From Isoptericola peretonis (lineage in GTDB: Bacteria; Actinomycetota; Actinomycetes; Actinomycetales; Cellulomonadaceae): 64,000 bases of DNA. The stretch is taken from the NCBI GenBank assembly GCA_023241745.1, contig JALQCY010000006.1, positions 1 through 64,000 on the forward strand, written 5' to 3'. Below are positions 25,260-33,136 of the stretch, in pieces. The notes beneath the pieces are model-generated. The model ran no database searches and had not been told where the DNA came from. It saw only the letters and a list, made by a program, of their open reading frames with translations. How positions within the stretch are numbered: position 1 is the first letter of the stretch; each line of letters opens with the position of its first letter. Both the position numbers and the translations under genes were made by a program.

Positions 25260-25523
25260 CCGGAGCGCGAGCGCTCCGACGACCGAGGCGGACGCCCACG
25301 AGGGACGTCCGACCGGGACCCGGCCCCTGTCGGCGCCACGAAGGCGCTCGGTCGGTGCTCGGGTGGGATGAGATCCACTTGATGCACCTGCGTCCCGCGC
25401 CGTTCGCTCCGTGGAGCGAGGGTGCCGAGGGACGTAGGTCGGTCAGCCATCAAGGCTAGCACGGGATCGCCGTCGGCCCTGCCGGTGTGGCACGGGTCTC
25501 CCGTCGCCGCGCGGAGGGCTTTA
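25260..25523 (-). promoter_or_regulatory. upstream part of infC leader and promoter region
   Basis: No gene is supported here; open frames through it have no family features. On the minus strand a TAGCCT -10-like box (25458-25453) could start a leader of about 270 nt. Within it are an 8-bp hairpin (25261-25268 with 25271-25278) and a 7-bp hairpin around TCGCTCCGTGGAGCGA. The right end is shared with the promoter region of the divergent Fur-family gene. Confidence 0.4.
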
Positions 25524-25553
25524 CTGGAATCGTTCCAGAAAGTGTGGCAGGGT
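25524..25553 (+). promoter_or_regulatory. Fur/PerR-type box and promoter of the fur-katA unit
   Basis: The 15-bp element CTGGAAT-C-GTTCCAG (25524-25538) has the 7-1-7 inverted-repeat form of PerR/Fur boxes, with one mismatch between arms. A -10-like CAGGGT (25548-25553) follows and ends 7 nt before the ATG of the regulator, so the box occupies the -35 region. Autorepression, with control of katA, is the natural reading. Confidence 0.65.
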
Positions 25554-25560
25554 CCCCGTC

Positions 25561-26019
25561 ATGACCACGGCGAGGACGGACGACGCGATGCTGCGGGAGC
25601 GCGGCCTGCGCGTCACCGGCACCCGGCTCGCCGTCCTGCGCGCGCTCGACGAGCACCAGCACGCCACCGCCGACGACGTCGTGCAGGCCGTGCGCGCCGA
25701 TCTCGGCTCGGTGTCGGTGCAGGCCGTCTACGACTGCCTGCACGCGCTCACCTCGGCAGGCCTCCTGCGTCGCATGGAGCCGGCCGGGCACGCCGCGAGG
25801 TACGAGCGCCGCACCGGAGACAACCACCACCACGTGGTGTGCCGCTCGTGCGGTGCCGTCGCCGACGTCGACTGCACGGTGGGGCACGCGCCCTGCCTGA
25901 CGCCGAGCGCGTCCCACGGCTTCGCCGTCGACCTCGCCGAGGTCACGTTCTGGGGCCTGTGCCCCGCCTGCGCCGCCGACCCCGTCCCGGCGGCGCGGAC
26001 CTCCGGCACGACCCTCTGA
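25561..26019 (+). CDS. Fur family peroxide-type regulator
   Basis: A 152-residue metal-dependent repressor, FurA/CatR/PerR-like. Winged-helix domain (about 1-82, with RGLRVTGTRLAVLRALDEHQ and VQAVYDCLHALTSAGLLRR). The dimerisation domain has the histidine-rich DNHHHVVCRSCG and a second LCPAC, giving the two CxxC motifs of a structural zinc site. It sits 44 nt upstream of katA in the same direction, which matches the furA-katA and catR-catA pairs of actinobacteria, so peroxide sensing is likely. The ATG is probably leaderless. Confidence 0.93.
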   Translation: MTTARTDDAMLRERGLRVTGTRLAVLRALDEHQHATADDVVQAVRADLGSVSVQAVYDCLHALTSAGLLRRMEPAGHAARYERRTGDNHHHVVCRSCGAVADVDCTVGHAPCLTPSASHGFAVDLAEVTFWGLCPACAADPVPAARTSGTTL

Positions 26020-26063
26020 GCACGACCCTCCCAGAGAACCCCCTGAGAAAGGACGTCATCCCT

Positions 26064-27581
26064 ATGACGACGCCGTTCACGACGACGCAGACCGGCACCC
26101 CGGTCGCGAGCGACGCGCACTCGCTGACCGTGGGTGCGGACGGGCCCACCGTCCTGCACGACCGCTACCTGGTCGAGAAGCTCGCCTCCTTCAACCGCGA
26201 GCGCGTGCCCGAGCGCAACCCGCACGCCAAGGGCGGCGGCGCCTTCGGCGAGCTCGTCGTCACCGAGGACGTGTCGCAGTACACCCGCGCCGCGGTCTTC
26301 CAGAAGGGCGCGACGAGCGAGACGCTGCTGCGCTTCTCCTCCGTCGCCGGCGAGCAGGGCTCCCCCGACACCTGGCGCGACGTGCGCGGCTTCGCCCTCC
26401 GCTTCTACACGACCGAGGGAAACCTCGACATCGTCGGCAACAACACGCCGGTGTTCTTCCTGCGCGACGCGATGAAGTTCCCGGACTTCATCCACTCGCA
26501 GAAGCGCCTCGGCGCCTCCGGCCTGCGCGATGCGGACATGCAGTGGGACTTCTGGACCCTCTCCCCCGAGTCGGCCCACCAGGTCACCTACGTCATGGGC
26601 GACCGCGGCCTGTCGAAGTCGTGGCGCCACCTCAACGGCTACGGCTCGCACACCTACCAGTGGGTCAACGCCGCCGGCGAGCGCTTCTGGGTGAAGTACC
26701 ACTTCATCAGCCAGCAGGGCGTGGAGAACATGTCGGCCGAGGACGCCGAGCGCATCGCCGGCCAGGACGCGGACTACTACCGCCGCGACCTGTACGAGGC
26801 CATCGACCGCGGCGAGCACCCCTCGTGGGACGTCAAGGTCCAGGTCATGCCGTACGAGGACGCCAAGGACTACCGGTTCAACCCGTTCGACATGACGAAG
26901 GTCTGGCCGCACGCGGACTACCCGCTGATCAAGGTCGGCACCTTCACGCTGAACCGCAACCCGCGGAACTTCTTCGCGGAGATCGAGCAGGCGGCCTTCT
27001 CGCCGGGCAACCAGGTGCCGGGCACCGGCATCTCGCCGGACAAGATGCTCATGGCCCGGGTGTTCGCCTACAACGACGCGCACCGCCACCGCATCGGCGC
27101 CAACTTCAACCAGCTGCCGGTGAACCAGCCGCACGCGGCCTCCGTGTCGAACTACATGCACGAGGGCCCGATGCAGTACCACTTCAACGGCCCGGAGCAC
27201 CGCGTCTACACGCCGAACTCGTTCGGGGCCGTGGGCGGCCCGTCGGCCGACCCGGCGCGCGGCGTCGAGGCGGCCTGGGAGTCCGACGGGGCGCTGCTGC
27301 GCTCCGCGCAGACCCTGCACGCCGAGGACGACGACTTCGGCCAGGCCGGCACGCTGTACCGCGAGGTCTTCGACGACGCCGCCAAGGCGCGCTTCCTCGA
27401 GACCCTCACCGGTCAGGGCCTCGCGATCACCATCGACGTGATCCGTGAGCGGTTCTTCGAGTACTGGACGAACGTCGACGCCGAGCTCGGCGCGAAGCTC
27501 CGTGCCGAGGTCTCCGCGGGTCACGTGCCGACGCCCGCCGCCGCGGGTTCCGGCCCCGACGTCGAGCCCGTCGGGATCTGA
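26064..27581 (+). CDS. katA: catalase (monofunctional haem type)
   Basis: Clade 3-like small-subunit catalase of 505 residues that disproportionates hydrogen peroxide. Distal histidine in ERNPHAKGGGAFGE (His54), distal Asn in VGNNTPVFFLRD, and the proximal haem tyrosine in RVFAYNDAHRHRIG. The usual VHAKGAGA segment is NPHAKGGGA, a mild variant. The ATG at 26064 has AAGGA upstream at a longer-than-usual distance. It is downstream of its likely repressor and followed by a very strong terminator. Confidence 0.96.
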   Translation: MTTPFTTTQTGTPVASDAHSLTVGADGPTVLHDRYLVEKLASFNRERVPERNPHAKGGGAFGELVVTEDVSQYTRAAVFQKGATSETLLRFSSVAGEQGSPDTWRDVRGFALRFYTTEGNLDIVGNNTPVFFLRDAMKFPDFIHSQKRLGASGLRDADMQWDFWTLSPESAHQVTYVMGDRGLSKSWRHLNGYGSHTYQWVNAAGERFWVKYHFISQQGVENMSAEDAERIAGQDADYYRRDLYEAIDRGEHPSWDVKVQVMPYEDAKDYRFNPFDMTKVWPHADYPLIKVGTFTLNRNPRNFFAEIEQAAFSPGNQVPGTGISPDKMLMARVFAYNDAHRHRIGANFNQLPVNQPHAASVSNYMHEGPMQYHFNGPEHRVYTPNSFGAVGGPSADPARGVEAAWESDGALLRSAQTLHAEDDDFGQAGTLYREVFDDAAKARFLETLTGQGLAITIDVIRERFFEYWTNVDAELGAKLRAEVSAGHVPTPAAAGSGPDVEPVGI

Positions 27582-27605
27582 CGACCCGCGCCGTCGACCC
27601 GCACA

Positions 27606-27641
27606 GCCGAGGCCGGGCCCCGCACGGGGCCCGGCCTCGGC
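27606..27641 (+). terminator. terminator after katA
   Basis: A perfect 16-bp inverted repeat (27606-27621 with 27626-27641) with a GCAC loop, 24 nt past the katA stop. No T-tract follows. Confidence 0.8.
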
Positions 27642-27710
27642 CGTCGCGGGCGACCCCAGGGCCACCGACGCGCGGCCCTCGCCCTCCTCCTGCGATGCGA
27701 AGATGGACCC

Positions 27711-28097
27711 ATGAGCACCTCGCCCGACGCCACCTCCACCTCCCCGACGACGGACCCGGCGTCCGCCGCGGACGACGCCACCCGCGACATCGCCGACGTC
27801 GCCGCGGTCGAGGTCATCACCGCCTCGGCGGTGCACCTCATGAGCGCCGCCGCCGTCAAGTGCGGCCTGGCGGAGGACGCTGACGCGCAGGGGCACCTCG
27901 ACCTCGACGAGGCCCGGAAGCTGATCACGGCCCTGGCCGCGCTCGTCACCGCGAGCGCCCCCGACATCGGCAACCAGCACGCCCGGTCCCTGCGCGACGG
28001 GCTGCGGTCGCTGCAGCTCGCGTTCCGCGAGGCGTCCGTCGTGCCCGACGCACCCGGCGAGGGCCCCGGCGAGAAGTTCACGGGTTCCGTCGTCTGA
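27711..28097 (+). CDS. DUF1844 domain protein
   Basis: A 128-residue protein of unknown function. After an acidic Ser/Thr/Pro-rich N-terminus (1-25), the DUF1844 segment includes AVEVITASAVHLMSAAAVKCGL and DEARKLITALAALVTASAP. DUF1844 genes usually lie near infC in actinobacteria, as here, although the fur-katA pair now lies between them. The ATG has GAAGAT 6 nt upstream and no ribosome site, so it looks leaderless. It begins a three-gene unit with a coiled-coil membrane protein and a protease. Confidence 0.85.
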   Translation: MSTSPDATSTSPTTDPASAADDATRDIADVAAVEVITASAVHLMSAAAVKCGLAEDADAQGHLDLDEARKLITALAALVTASAPDIGNQHARSLRDGLRSLQLAFREASVVPDAPGEGPGEKFTGSVV

Positions 28098-28098
28098 C

Positions 28099-28689
28099 AT
28101 GGCCTCCCCGTCCGCCTGGCCTCCGCCGCCGGACCCCGCCCCGCCGCGGCCCGAGAGCGCGCCCGCGCGGACCCGCGGCCGGCGCACGGCCGTCGTCGTC
28201 CTGTCCGTCCTGCTCGCCGGCTCGCTCGGCGTGGGCGCGTACCTGTGGTTGACCACGACGCGCTGGCAGGAGCACAGCGCGTCCTGGGAGGACGAGGCGC
28301 GCGGCTACGCCGGCCGGGTCGCGACCCTCGAAGCAGAGCTGCGGGCCACCGACGCGGAGCTGGTCGCGGCGCGCGAGCAGCTCGCCACCGCCACCGCCCG
28401 CATCACCGATCTCGCGAACGAGAAGGCGCAGCTCGGTGACGAGAACGTGGCCTCGCAGCAGTACCTCGACTACCAGCGACGGGTGAGCGAGGCCGCGGGA
28501 GTCGTGACCTCCGCGCTCGGCGCGTGCGTCGACGGCCAGACCCAGCTCATCGGATATCTCGAGGATCGCGACTCCTACGACGCGGCGGACGTCGACCGCT
28601 TCGCCGCCGACGTCGAGACGCTGTGCCGGCAGGCCTCGAAGGCCGACGACCAGCTGCAGCAGGAGCTCCGCCGGGAGCTGGACCAGTGA
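28099..28689 (+). CDS. membrane-anchored coiled-coil protein, unknown function
   Basis: A 196-residue protein not recognised as a named family. A Pro-rich cytoplasmic N-terminus (1-28) precedes one transmembrane segment (about 30-50, VVVLSVLLAGSLGVGAYLWL). Then comes a heptad-rich helix (about 65-115, VATLEAELRATDAELVAARE and beyond), predicted outside the membrane, and a C-terminal domain with two cysteines (ACVDG, ETLCRQ). It starts 1 nt after DUF1844 and overlaps the protease gene by 4 nt, so all three are probably co-expressed. A role with the protease at the cell surface is inference only. Confidence 0.8.
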   Translation: MASPSAWPPPPDPAPPRPESAPARTRGRRTAVVVLSVLLAGSLGVGAYLWLTTTRWQEHSASWEDEARGYAGRVATLEAELRATDAELVAAREQLATATARITDLANEKAQLGDENVASQQYLDYQRRVSEAAGVVTSALGACVDGQTQLIGYLEDRDSYDAADVDRFAADVETLCRQASKADDQLQQELRRELDQ

Positions 28690-29516
28690 GAGTGAGGCGA
28701 CCGGCGGGGACCGCGCCGGGGGCCCGGACGCCGCGCCCGGTGCTCGCCGCCACCCTCGTCGTCGCCTCCCTCGCCGGGTGCGGGGTGCTCCCCGCGCTGC
28801 CCGGCCCGGTCCCGAGCGACGTCGTTCCCACCGACGCGGCGCCCAGCGCGGCGCCGACGCTGGACCCGGCCGGGGCGGAGGGCCTGTCGCCCGACGGCTT
28901 CGACGCCGTGCAGCGCATGGCGGTGCGCATCCGCAACGTCGGGTGCAGCGGCCTGTCCACCGGCTCGGGCTTCGCCGTCGACGAGCACACGCTCATCACG
29001 AACCGGCACGTGGTCGCCGACTCGGACACGCTGCAGGTGAGCACCTACGACGGCCGCGACCTCGAGGTGGCGGCTGCCGGCAGCACCTCGCTGGCCGACC
29101 TGGCGCTGGTGCGCACCGCGGACCCGCTGCCGAGCCACCCCACGCTGGCGGACGCCGACCCCCGTCCCGGCGACGAGGTGACCGTGGTGGGCTACCCCGA
29201 GGGCGGCCGGCTCACGATCACCGCGGGCGAGGTCATCGGCCCGACCACGGACCCGCTGCACGAGAACCTGGGCGAGGTGCTGCTCACCGACGCGCCGGTC
29301 GAGCCCGGCTCGTCCGGCTCCGCGGCGCTCGACGCCGACGGACGGGTGATCGGCGTCGTCTACGCGAAGACGTCCGACGACCGTTCGCTGCTGGTGCCCG
29401 TGTCCACGCTGGAGCGGGTGCTGGACGACGCCGAGGGGTTCCGGGCGCTGCCGCCGTGCGCGCGGTCGTCCGAGGCGCCCTCCGCGCCGCCCAGCGAGAT
29501 TCCCTCCCCCGGGTAG
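28686..29516 (+). CDS. trypsin-like serine protease lipoprotein
   Basis: A 276-residue secreted lipoprotein. Basic N-terminus, hydrophobic stretch and lipobox LAGC (Cys32), then a Pro/Ala linker, then a trypsin-fold peptidase with His108 in NRHVVAD, Asp138 in SLADLALVRT and Ser210 in EPGSSGSAALD. A cysteine at NVGCSG and one near the end (PPCARS) may form a disulfide. There is no PDZ domain, so it is not HtrA-like; it resembles short actinobacterial surface proteases. The GTG start overlaps the preceding stop as GTGA. Substrate unknown. Confidence 0.88.
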   Translation: MRVRRPAGTAPGARTPRPVLAATLVVASLAGCGVLPALPGPVPSDVVPTDAAPSAAPTLDPAGAEGLSPDGFDAVQRMAVRIRNVGCSGLSTGSGFAVDEHTLITNRHVVADSDTLQVSTYDGRDLEVAAAGSTSLADLALVRTADPLPSHPTLADADPRPGDEVTVVGYPEGGRLTITAGEVIGPTTDPLHENLGEVLLTDAPVEPGSSGSAALDADGRVIGVVYAKTSDDRSLLVPVSTLERVLDDAEGFRALPPCARSSEAPSAPPSEIPSPG

Positions 29517-29529
29517 CGGGGCGGAGGCC

Positions 29530-30348
29530 TTAGCGCGCCGCGCCCACCCGCAGCTCGAGCGAGTCCACCCGCGAGGAGATCACGGCCGAGGCGCCGAGCC
29601 GCGCGTTGACCTGCGCGAGGACGCGGTCCAGCCCGGCCCGGTCCAGGCCGGGGTCGAGGGCCAGCACCACGGCGACCTCGGCCCGGCGGCCCCGCTCGGC
29701 GTGCGCCCGCACGACGTGCTGCACCGGCGCCGCGGCGTCGGCCACGGCCGACGCGACCTCGGCGTCGACCTCGACGGTCCCGTCCGGACCGGACGGCACG
29801 AGGGCGGGGCGCCACTCGTGGCCCTGGGCGAGCGCCCAGACCGCGGGGCGGGGCACGAGCGCGGTCGCGGGACCGGCCGGGTCGACCACGAGCAGCGACC
29901 AGTCCTCGCTCACCGCCGACAGCGCGGCCCGGGCGGCCTCGACGGGCACCGGCCGGGCGTCGGCGCGCCAGGCGCGCATCGCGTCGACGGAGGTGAAGAC
30001 CGGGAGCGCGCGGCGCCCGTCGGGCGCCTCGATCGCCACCACGCCGGCGGCCGCCTCCTTGTCGACGTGCAGCTCCTGCGTCCCCGACGGGCCCTCGTGC
30101 TCGACGACGTCCGCGACCGCGAGCTCGGCGAGCACGGGCACCAGCACCCGGGTCGTCGCGAGGCGGCGCACCACGTCCTGGAGCGAGCCGCCCGAGTCGG
30201 CGTGCGCGTGCAGCAGGCGGGCGAGCTCCGGGTCGGCCGTGCCGTCGTCACCCGCGAACTGCGAGGTCGGCTGGATCGACTTCAGGTGCCCCGGCAGCGC
30301 GCGGCTCTCGCCCTCGGCCGGGGTGCCCGCACCGTCGCCCGCCGTCAC
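29530..30348 (-). CDS. SseB family protein
   Basis: A 272-residue cytosolic protein with the SseB fold: FTSVDAMRAWRADARPVP and LVVDPAGPATALVPRPAVWAL are characteristic, preceded by RVLVPVLAEL. In proteobacteria SseB is named for serine-sensitivity enhancement, but in actinobacteria its job is unknown. It is regularly next to priA, as here, and its GTG overlaps the priA stop (GTGA). The C-terminal third (about 180-272) looks like a second alpha/beta segment common to this branch. Confidence 0.85.
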   Translation of the reverse strand: MTAGDGAGTPAEGESRALPGHLKSIQPTSQFAGDDGTADPELARLLHAHADSGGSLQDVVRRLATTRVLVPVLAELAVADVVEHEGPSGTQELHVDKEAAAGVVAIEAPDGRRALPVFTSVDAMRAWRADARPVPVEAARAALSAVSEDWSLLVVDPAGPATALVPRPAVWALAQGHEWRPALVPSGPDGTVEVDAEVASAVADAAAPVQHVVRAHAERGRRAEVAVVLALDPGLDRAGLDRVLAQVNARLGASAVISSRVDSLELRVGAAR

Positions 30349-31076
30349 GGCCGGCCCGCCACGTCGAGCGCCTCGGGGAGGGTGAACGCCCCGGCGTACA
30401 GAGCCTTGCCGACGACGGCGCCCTCGACGCCGTCCGGCACCAGGGCACGCAGCGCCTCGAGGTCGGCGAGCGAGGAGATCCCGCCCGACGCGACCACCTT
30501 GGCGGGCGTGCGCGACGCCACCTCCCGCAGCAGGTCGACGTTGGGGCCGCGCAGTGTGCCGTCCTTGGTGACGTCGGTGACCACGTACCGCGTGCAGCCG
30601 GCAGCGTCCAGACGCGCGAGCACCTCCCACAGGTCGCCGCCCTCCTGGGTCCAGCCGCGGGCGGCGAGCGTGGTGCCGCGCACGTCCAGCCCGACGGCGA
30701 CGGCGTCCCCGTGCTCGGCGATGACGCGGGCGGTCCACTCCGGGTCCTCGAGGGCGGCCGTGCCGATGTTCACGCGGCGCGCGCCGGTGGCCAGGGCGCG
30801 CTCGAGGGACGCGTCGTCGCGGATGCCGCCCGACAGCTCCACCTGGACGTCCAGCTCGGCCACGACCTCCGCCAGCAGGGCGGCGTTCGAGCCGCGCCCG
30901 AACGCGGCGTCGAGGTCCACGAGATGGATCCACTCGGCGCCGCCGGCCTGCCAGTCGCGGGCGGCGGCGAGCGGGTCGCCGTAGGACGTCTCCGAGCCGG
31001 CCTCCCCCTGCACGAGGCGGACGGCCTGGCCGTCGGCGACGTCGACGGCGGGCAGCAGCACGAGGCGGTCGGTCAT
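30345..31076 (-). CDS. priA: PriA-type phosphoribosyl isomerase (HisA/TrpF)
   Basis: TIM-barrel isomerase acting on ProFAR in histidine synthesis. In actinobacteria the same enzyme usually also does the TrpF step of tryptophan synthesis. The 243-residue product has LLPAVDVADGQAVRLVQG at the start with catalytic Asp, VELSGGIRDD, the second catalytic Asp in VVTDVTKDGTLRGPN, and VVASGGISSLADL. The bifunctional assignment is from lineage, not tested. The ATG has GGAG upstream and is 55 nt after hisH. Confidence 0.93.
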   Translation of the reverse strand: MTDRLVLLPAVDVADGQAVRLVQGEAGSETSYGDPLAAARDWQAGGAEWIHLVDLDAAFGRGSNAALLAEVVAELDVQVELSGGIRDDASLERALATGARRVNIGTAALEDPEWTARVIAEHGDAVAVGLDVRGTTLAARGWTQEGGDLWEVLARLDAAGCTRYVVTDVTKDGTLRGPNVDLLREVASRTPAKVVASGGISSLADLEALRALVPDGVEGAVVGKALYAGAFTLPEALDVAGRP

Positions 31077-31131
31077 GGGGTGTCTCTCCAGCTCTTCGGT
31101 GGCGTGCGGGGAACTGATGGTGGAGCGGGCG

Positions 31132-31971
31132 TCAGAGCGAGCGGACCCAGTTCTCCAGCAGGGTGGCGCCCGCGTCGCCGGACTTCTCGGGGTGGAACTG
31201 CGTGGCGGCCAGGGGCCCGCTCTCGACGGCGGCCACGAACCGGACCTCGGAGCCCGGCGCGCCGTGCCGCGCCCAGGTGACCAGCGGCGCCGTGTAGCGC
31301 GGGTCGGCGTCGCCGTCGTGCCCCTGGGTGAACTCCTGGGCCGCGTACGAGTGCACGAAGTAGAACCGTTCGTGCTCCACCCCCGCGAACAGGCGGGAGC
31401 CCTCGGGCGTCTCCACGGGCGACCAGCCCATGTGCGGCACCACGGGCGCGTCGATGCGCTCGACGACGCCCGGCCACTCGCCCAGCCCCTCCGCGCGCTC
31501 GCCGTGCTCCACCCCGGCGTCGAACATGACCTGCATGCCGACGCAGATCCCGAGCACGGGGCGGCTGCCCGCGAGGCGGCGGTCGATCACCTGGTCGCCG
31601 CGGACGGCGCGCAGGCCGGCCATGCAGGCCGCGAACGCGCCCACGCCGGGAACCACGAGCCCGTCCGCCTCCGCCGCGCGTGTCAGGTCCGCGGTGAGCT
31701 CGACCTCGGCGCCGACCCGCTCGAGCGCCCGGACGGCCGAGCGCACGTTGCCGAAGCCGTAGTCCAGCACCACCACCTGGCGGCGTCCTGCCGCGCGGGC
31801 GGGCGCACTCGCGGGGTTCAGCTCGGCCGACGCGCCGCCGTGCGGCAGCAGCGGCGGGATGCCCGCCTCCTCCTGGGCGGCGGCGAGGACGGGCTGGTCG
31901 GGCTGGTCAGACTGGTCGGTCTGGGCGGGCCCGTCGGCGGGACGAGGCTCGCCCGGCGTCGTGTCCGGCAT
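31132..31971 (-). CDS. hisH: imidazole glycerol phosphate synthase, glutaminase subunit
   Basis: Class I glutamine amidotransferase that feeds ammonia to HisF. The nucleophile Cys lies in GICVGMQVMFD and the His-Glu pair in ATQFHPEKSG; the core begins VVVLDYGFGNVRS. The product is 279 residues, about 60 more than typical HisH, because of an N-terminal stretch rich in Asp, Gln and Pro (TDQSDQPDQP). No good alternative start with a ribosome site lies nearer the core, so the extension may be real but disordered. hisF is not in the window. Confidence 0.92.
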   Translation of the reverse strand: MPDTTPGEPRPADGPAQTDQSDQPDQPVLAAAQEEAGIPPLLPHGGASAELNPASAPARAAGRRQVVVLDYGFGNVRSAVRALERVGAEVELTADLTRAAEADGLVVPGVGAFAACMAGLRAVRGDQVIDRRLAGSRPVLGICVGMQVMFDAGVEHGERAEGLGEWPGVVERIDAPVVPHMGWSPVETPEGSRLFAGVEHERFYFVHSYAAQEFTQGHDGDADPRYTAPLVTWARHGAPGSEVRFVAAVESGPLAATQFHPEKSGDAGATLLENWVRSL

Positions 31972-31980
31972 GGGTCTCCT

Positions 31981-32529
31981 CTACTGCTGCTTCTTGCGGG
32001 CCTTGCGCGCGGCGCCCGTGAGCATCCGCATCGCCTTGAACCGGCCGATGCTGCCGGAGGGCACGACGCCCGGAAGGTCGGCCACGGTGAGCTGCCCCGT
32101 GACGAGGTCCTCGAGCGCCTCGGGCGCACCGCCGAGCACCAGGCCGGGCGGGAGCTCGCCCTGGGCCTCGCCGTCGGCGTACCGGACGCAGGTGAGCTGC
32201 TCGCCCCAGCGCGTCACGAGCACCAGCGGCACGCCGGACACCAGCTTCGAGATCGCGGCGGCGGCGTGGGCGGGGGCGTCGTCGCTCGTGTCGCGCAGGA
32301 CGGCGACGGCACCCACCGGGGTGGGCGCGGCGTCGACGTCGAGCTCGGCGAGCGCACAGGCCGCGGCCAGGGGCTCCGCCCCGGCGATCTGGGTGATCAG
32401 GACCGCGAGCTCGGGGTCCTTGCGGGTGCCGTCGAGGCCCGAGAGGTCGTCCGGGACCTCGAAGCCCTCGGGGAGCTCGTCGGGCAGGCCCGGCGTCTGC
32501 TCAGGGTGCTGGTCGGGATCGGTGGTCAT
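31981..32529 (-). CDS. conserved hypothetical protein between hisB and hisH
   Basis: A 182-residue protein that I do not recognise. Acidic, Pro-rich N-terminus (1-35, with PDELPEGFEVPDDLSG), then an alpha/beta core with VGAVAVLRDTSD and LVSGVPLVLVTRWGEQLTC, and a very basic tail (KARKKQQ). No signal or membrane segment. The ATG start is 4 nt after the hisB stop and hisH follows 9 nt later, so it is an operon member. Genes of this kind occupy the same place in related actinobacterial his operons, as far as I recall, suggesting a regulatory or accessory role. Confidence 0.75.
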   Translation of the reverse strand: MTTDPDQHPEQTPGLPDELPEGFEVPDDLSGLDGTRKDPELAVLITQIAGAEPLAAACALAELDVDAAPTPVGAVAVLRDTSDDAPAHAAAAISKLVSGVPLVLVTRWGEQLTCVRYADGEAQGELPPGLVLGGAPEALEDLVTGQLTVADLPGVVPSGSIGRFKAMRMLTGAARKARKKQQ

Positions 32530-32533
32530 GCTT

Positions 32534-33136
32534 CTACAGCGCACCCTTCGTGGACGGGACGCCCTCGACGCGCGGGTCGGGGGCGACGGCGGCGCGCAGC
32601 GCACGGGCCAGCGCCTTGAACTGGGCTTCGACGATGTGGTGCGGGTCCCGCCCGGCGAGCACCCGCACGTGCAGGCAGATGCCGGCGTGGTGCGCGATCG
32701 ACTCGAGCACGTGCCGGGTCAGCGAGCCGGTGAAGTGCCCGCCGATGAGGTGGTACTCCTGACCCTCCGGCTCGCCGGAGTGCACCAGGTACGGGCGCCC
32801 GGAGACGTCGACCACCGCGAGGGCCAGCGCCTCGTCGAGCGGCACGGTGGCGTCGCCGTAGCGCGAGATGCCGCGCTTGTCGCCGAGCGCGGACCGCAGG
32901 GCCTCGCCGATGACGATGGCGACGTCCTCGACGGTGTGGTGGGCGTCGATGTGCGTGTCGCCCGTGGCGCGCACGGTGAGGTCGATCAGGGAGTGCTTGC
33001 CGAGCGCCGTGAGCATGTGGTCGTAGAACGGCACGGTCGTCGAGATCTCCGTGCGCCCGGTGCCGTCGAGGTCCAGCTCGACGACGACGCTGGACTCGCT
33101 CGTCGTGCGCTCCACGCGGGCCGTGCGGTGCTGCAT
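32534..33136 (-). CDS. hisB: imidazoleglycerol-phosphate dehydratase
   Basis: Mn-dependent dehydratase of histidine synthesis. The 200-residue protein has both metal-binding repeats: HHTVEDVAIVIGEAL in the first half and HHIVEAQFKALARAL in the second, plus PFYDHMLTALGKHS. It is the monofunctional type, without the phosphatase domain seen in enterobacterial HisB. The start shares a base with the hisC stop (TGATG). Confidence 0.96.
   Translation of the reverse strand: MQHRTARVERTTSESSVVVELDLDGTGRTEISTTVPFYDHMLTALGKHSLIDLTVRATGDTHIDAHHTVEDVAIVIGEALRSALGDKRGISRYGDATVPLDEALALAVVDVSGRPYLVHSGEPEGQEYHLIGGHFTGSLTRHVLESIAHHAGICLHVRVLAGRDPHHIVEAQFKALARALRAAVAPDPRVEGVPSTKGAL

Noticed and set aside
25184..25462. 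92-codon frame upstream of infC
   Set aside because: It runs through the structured leader and lacks a ribosome site and conserved motifs; a leader peptide is not excluded but not supported.
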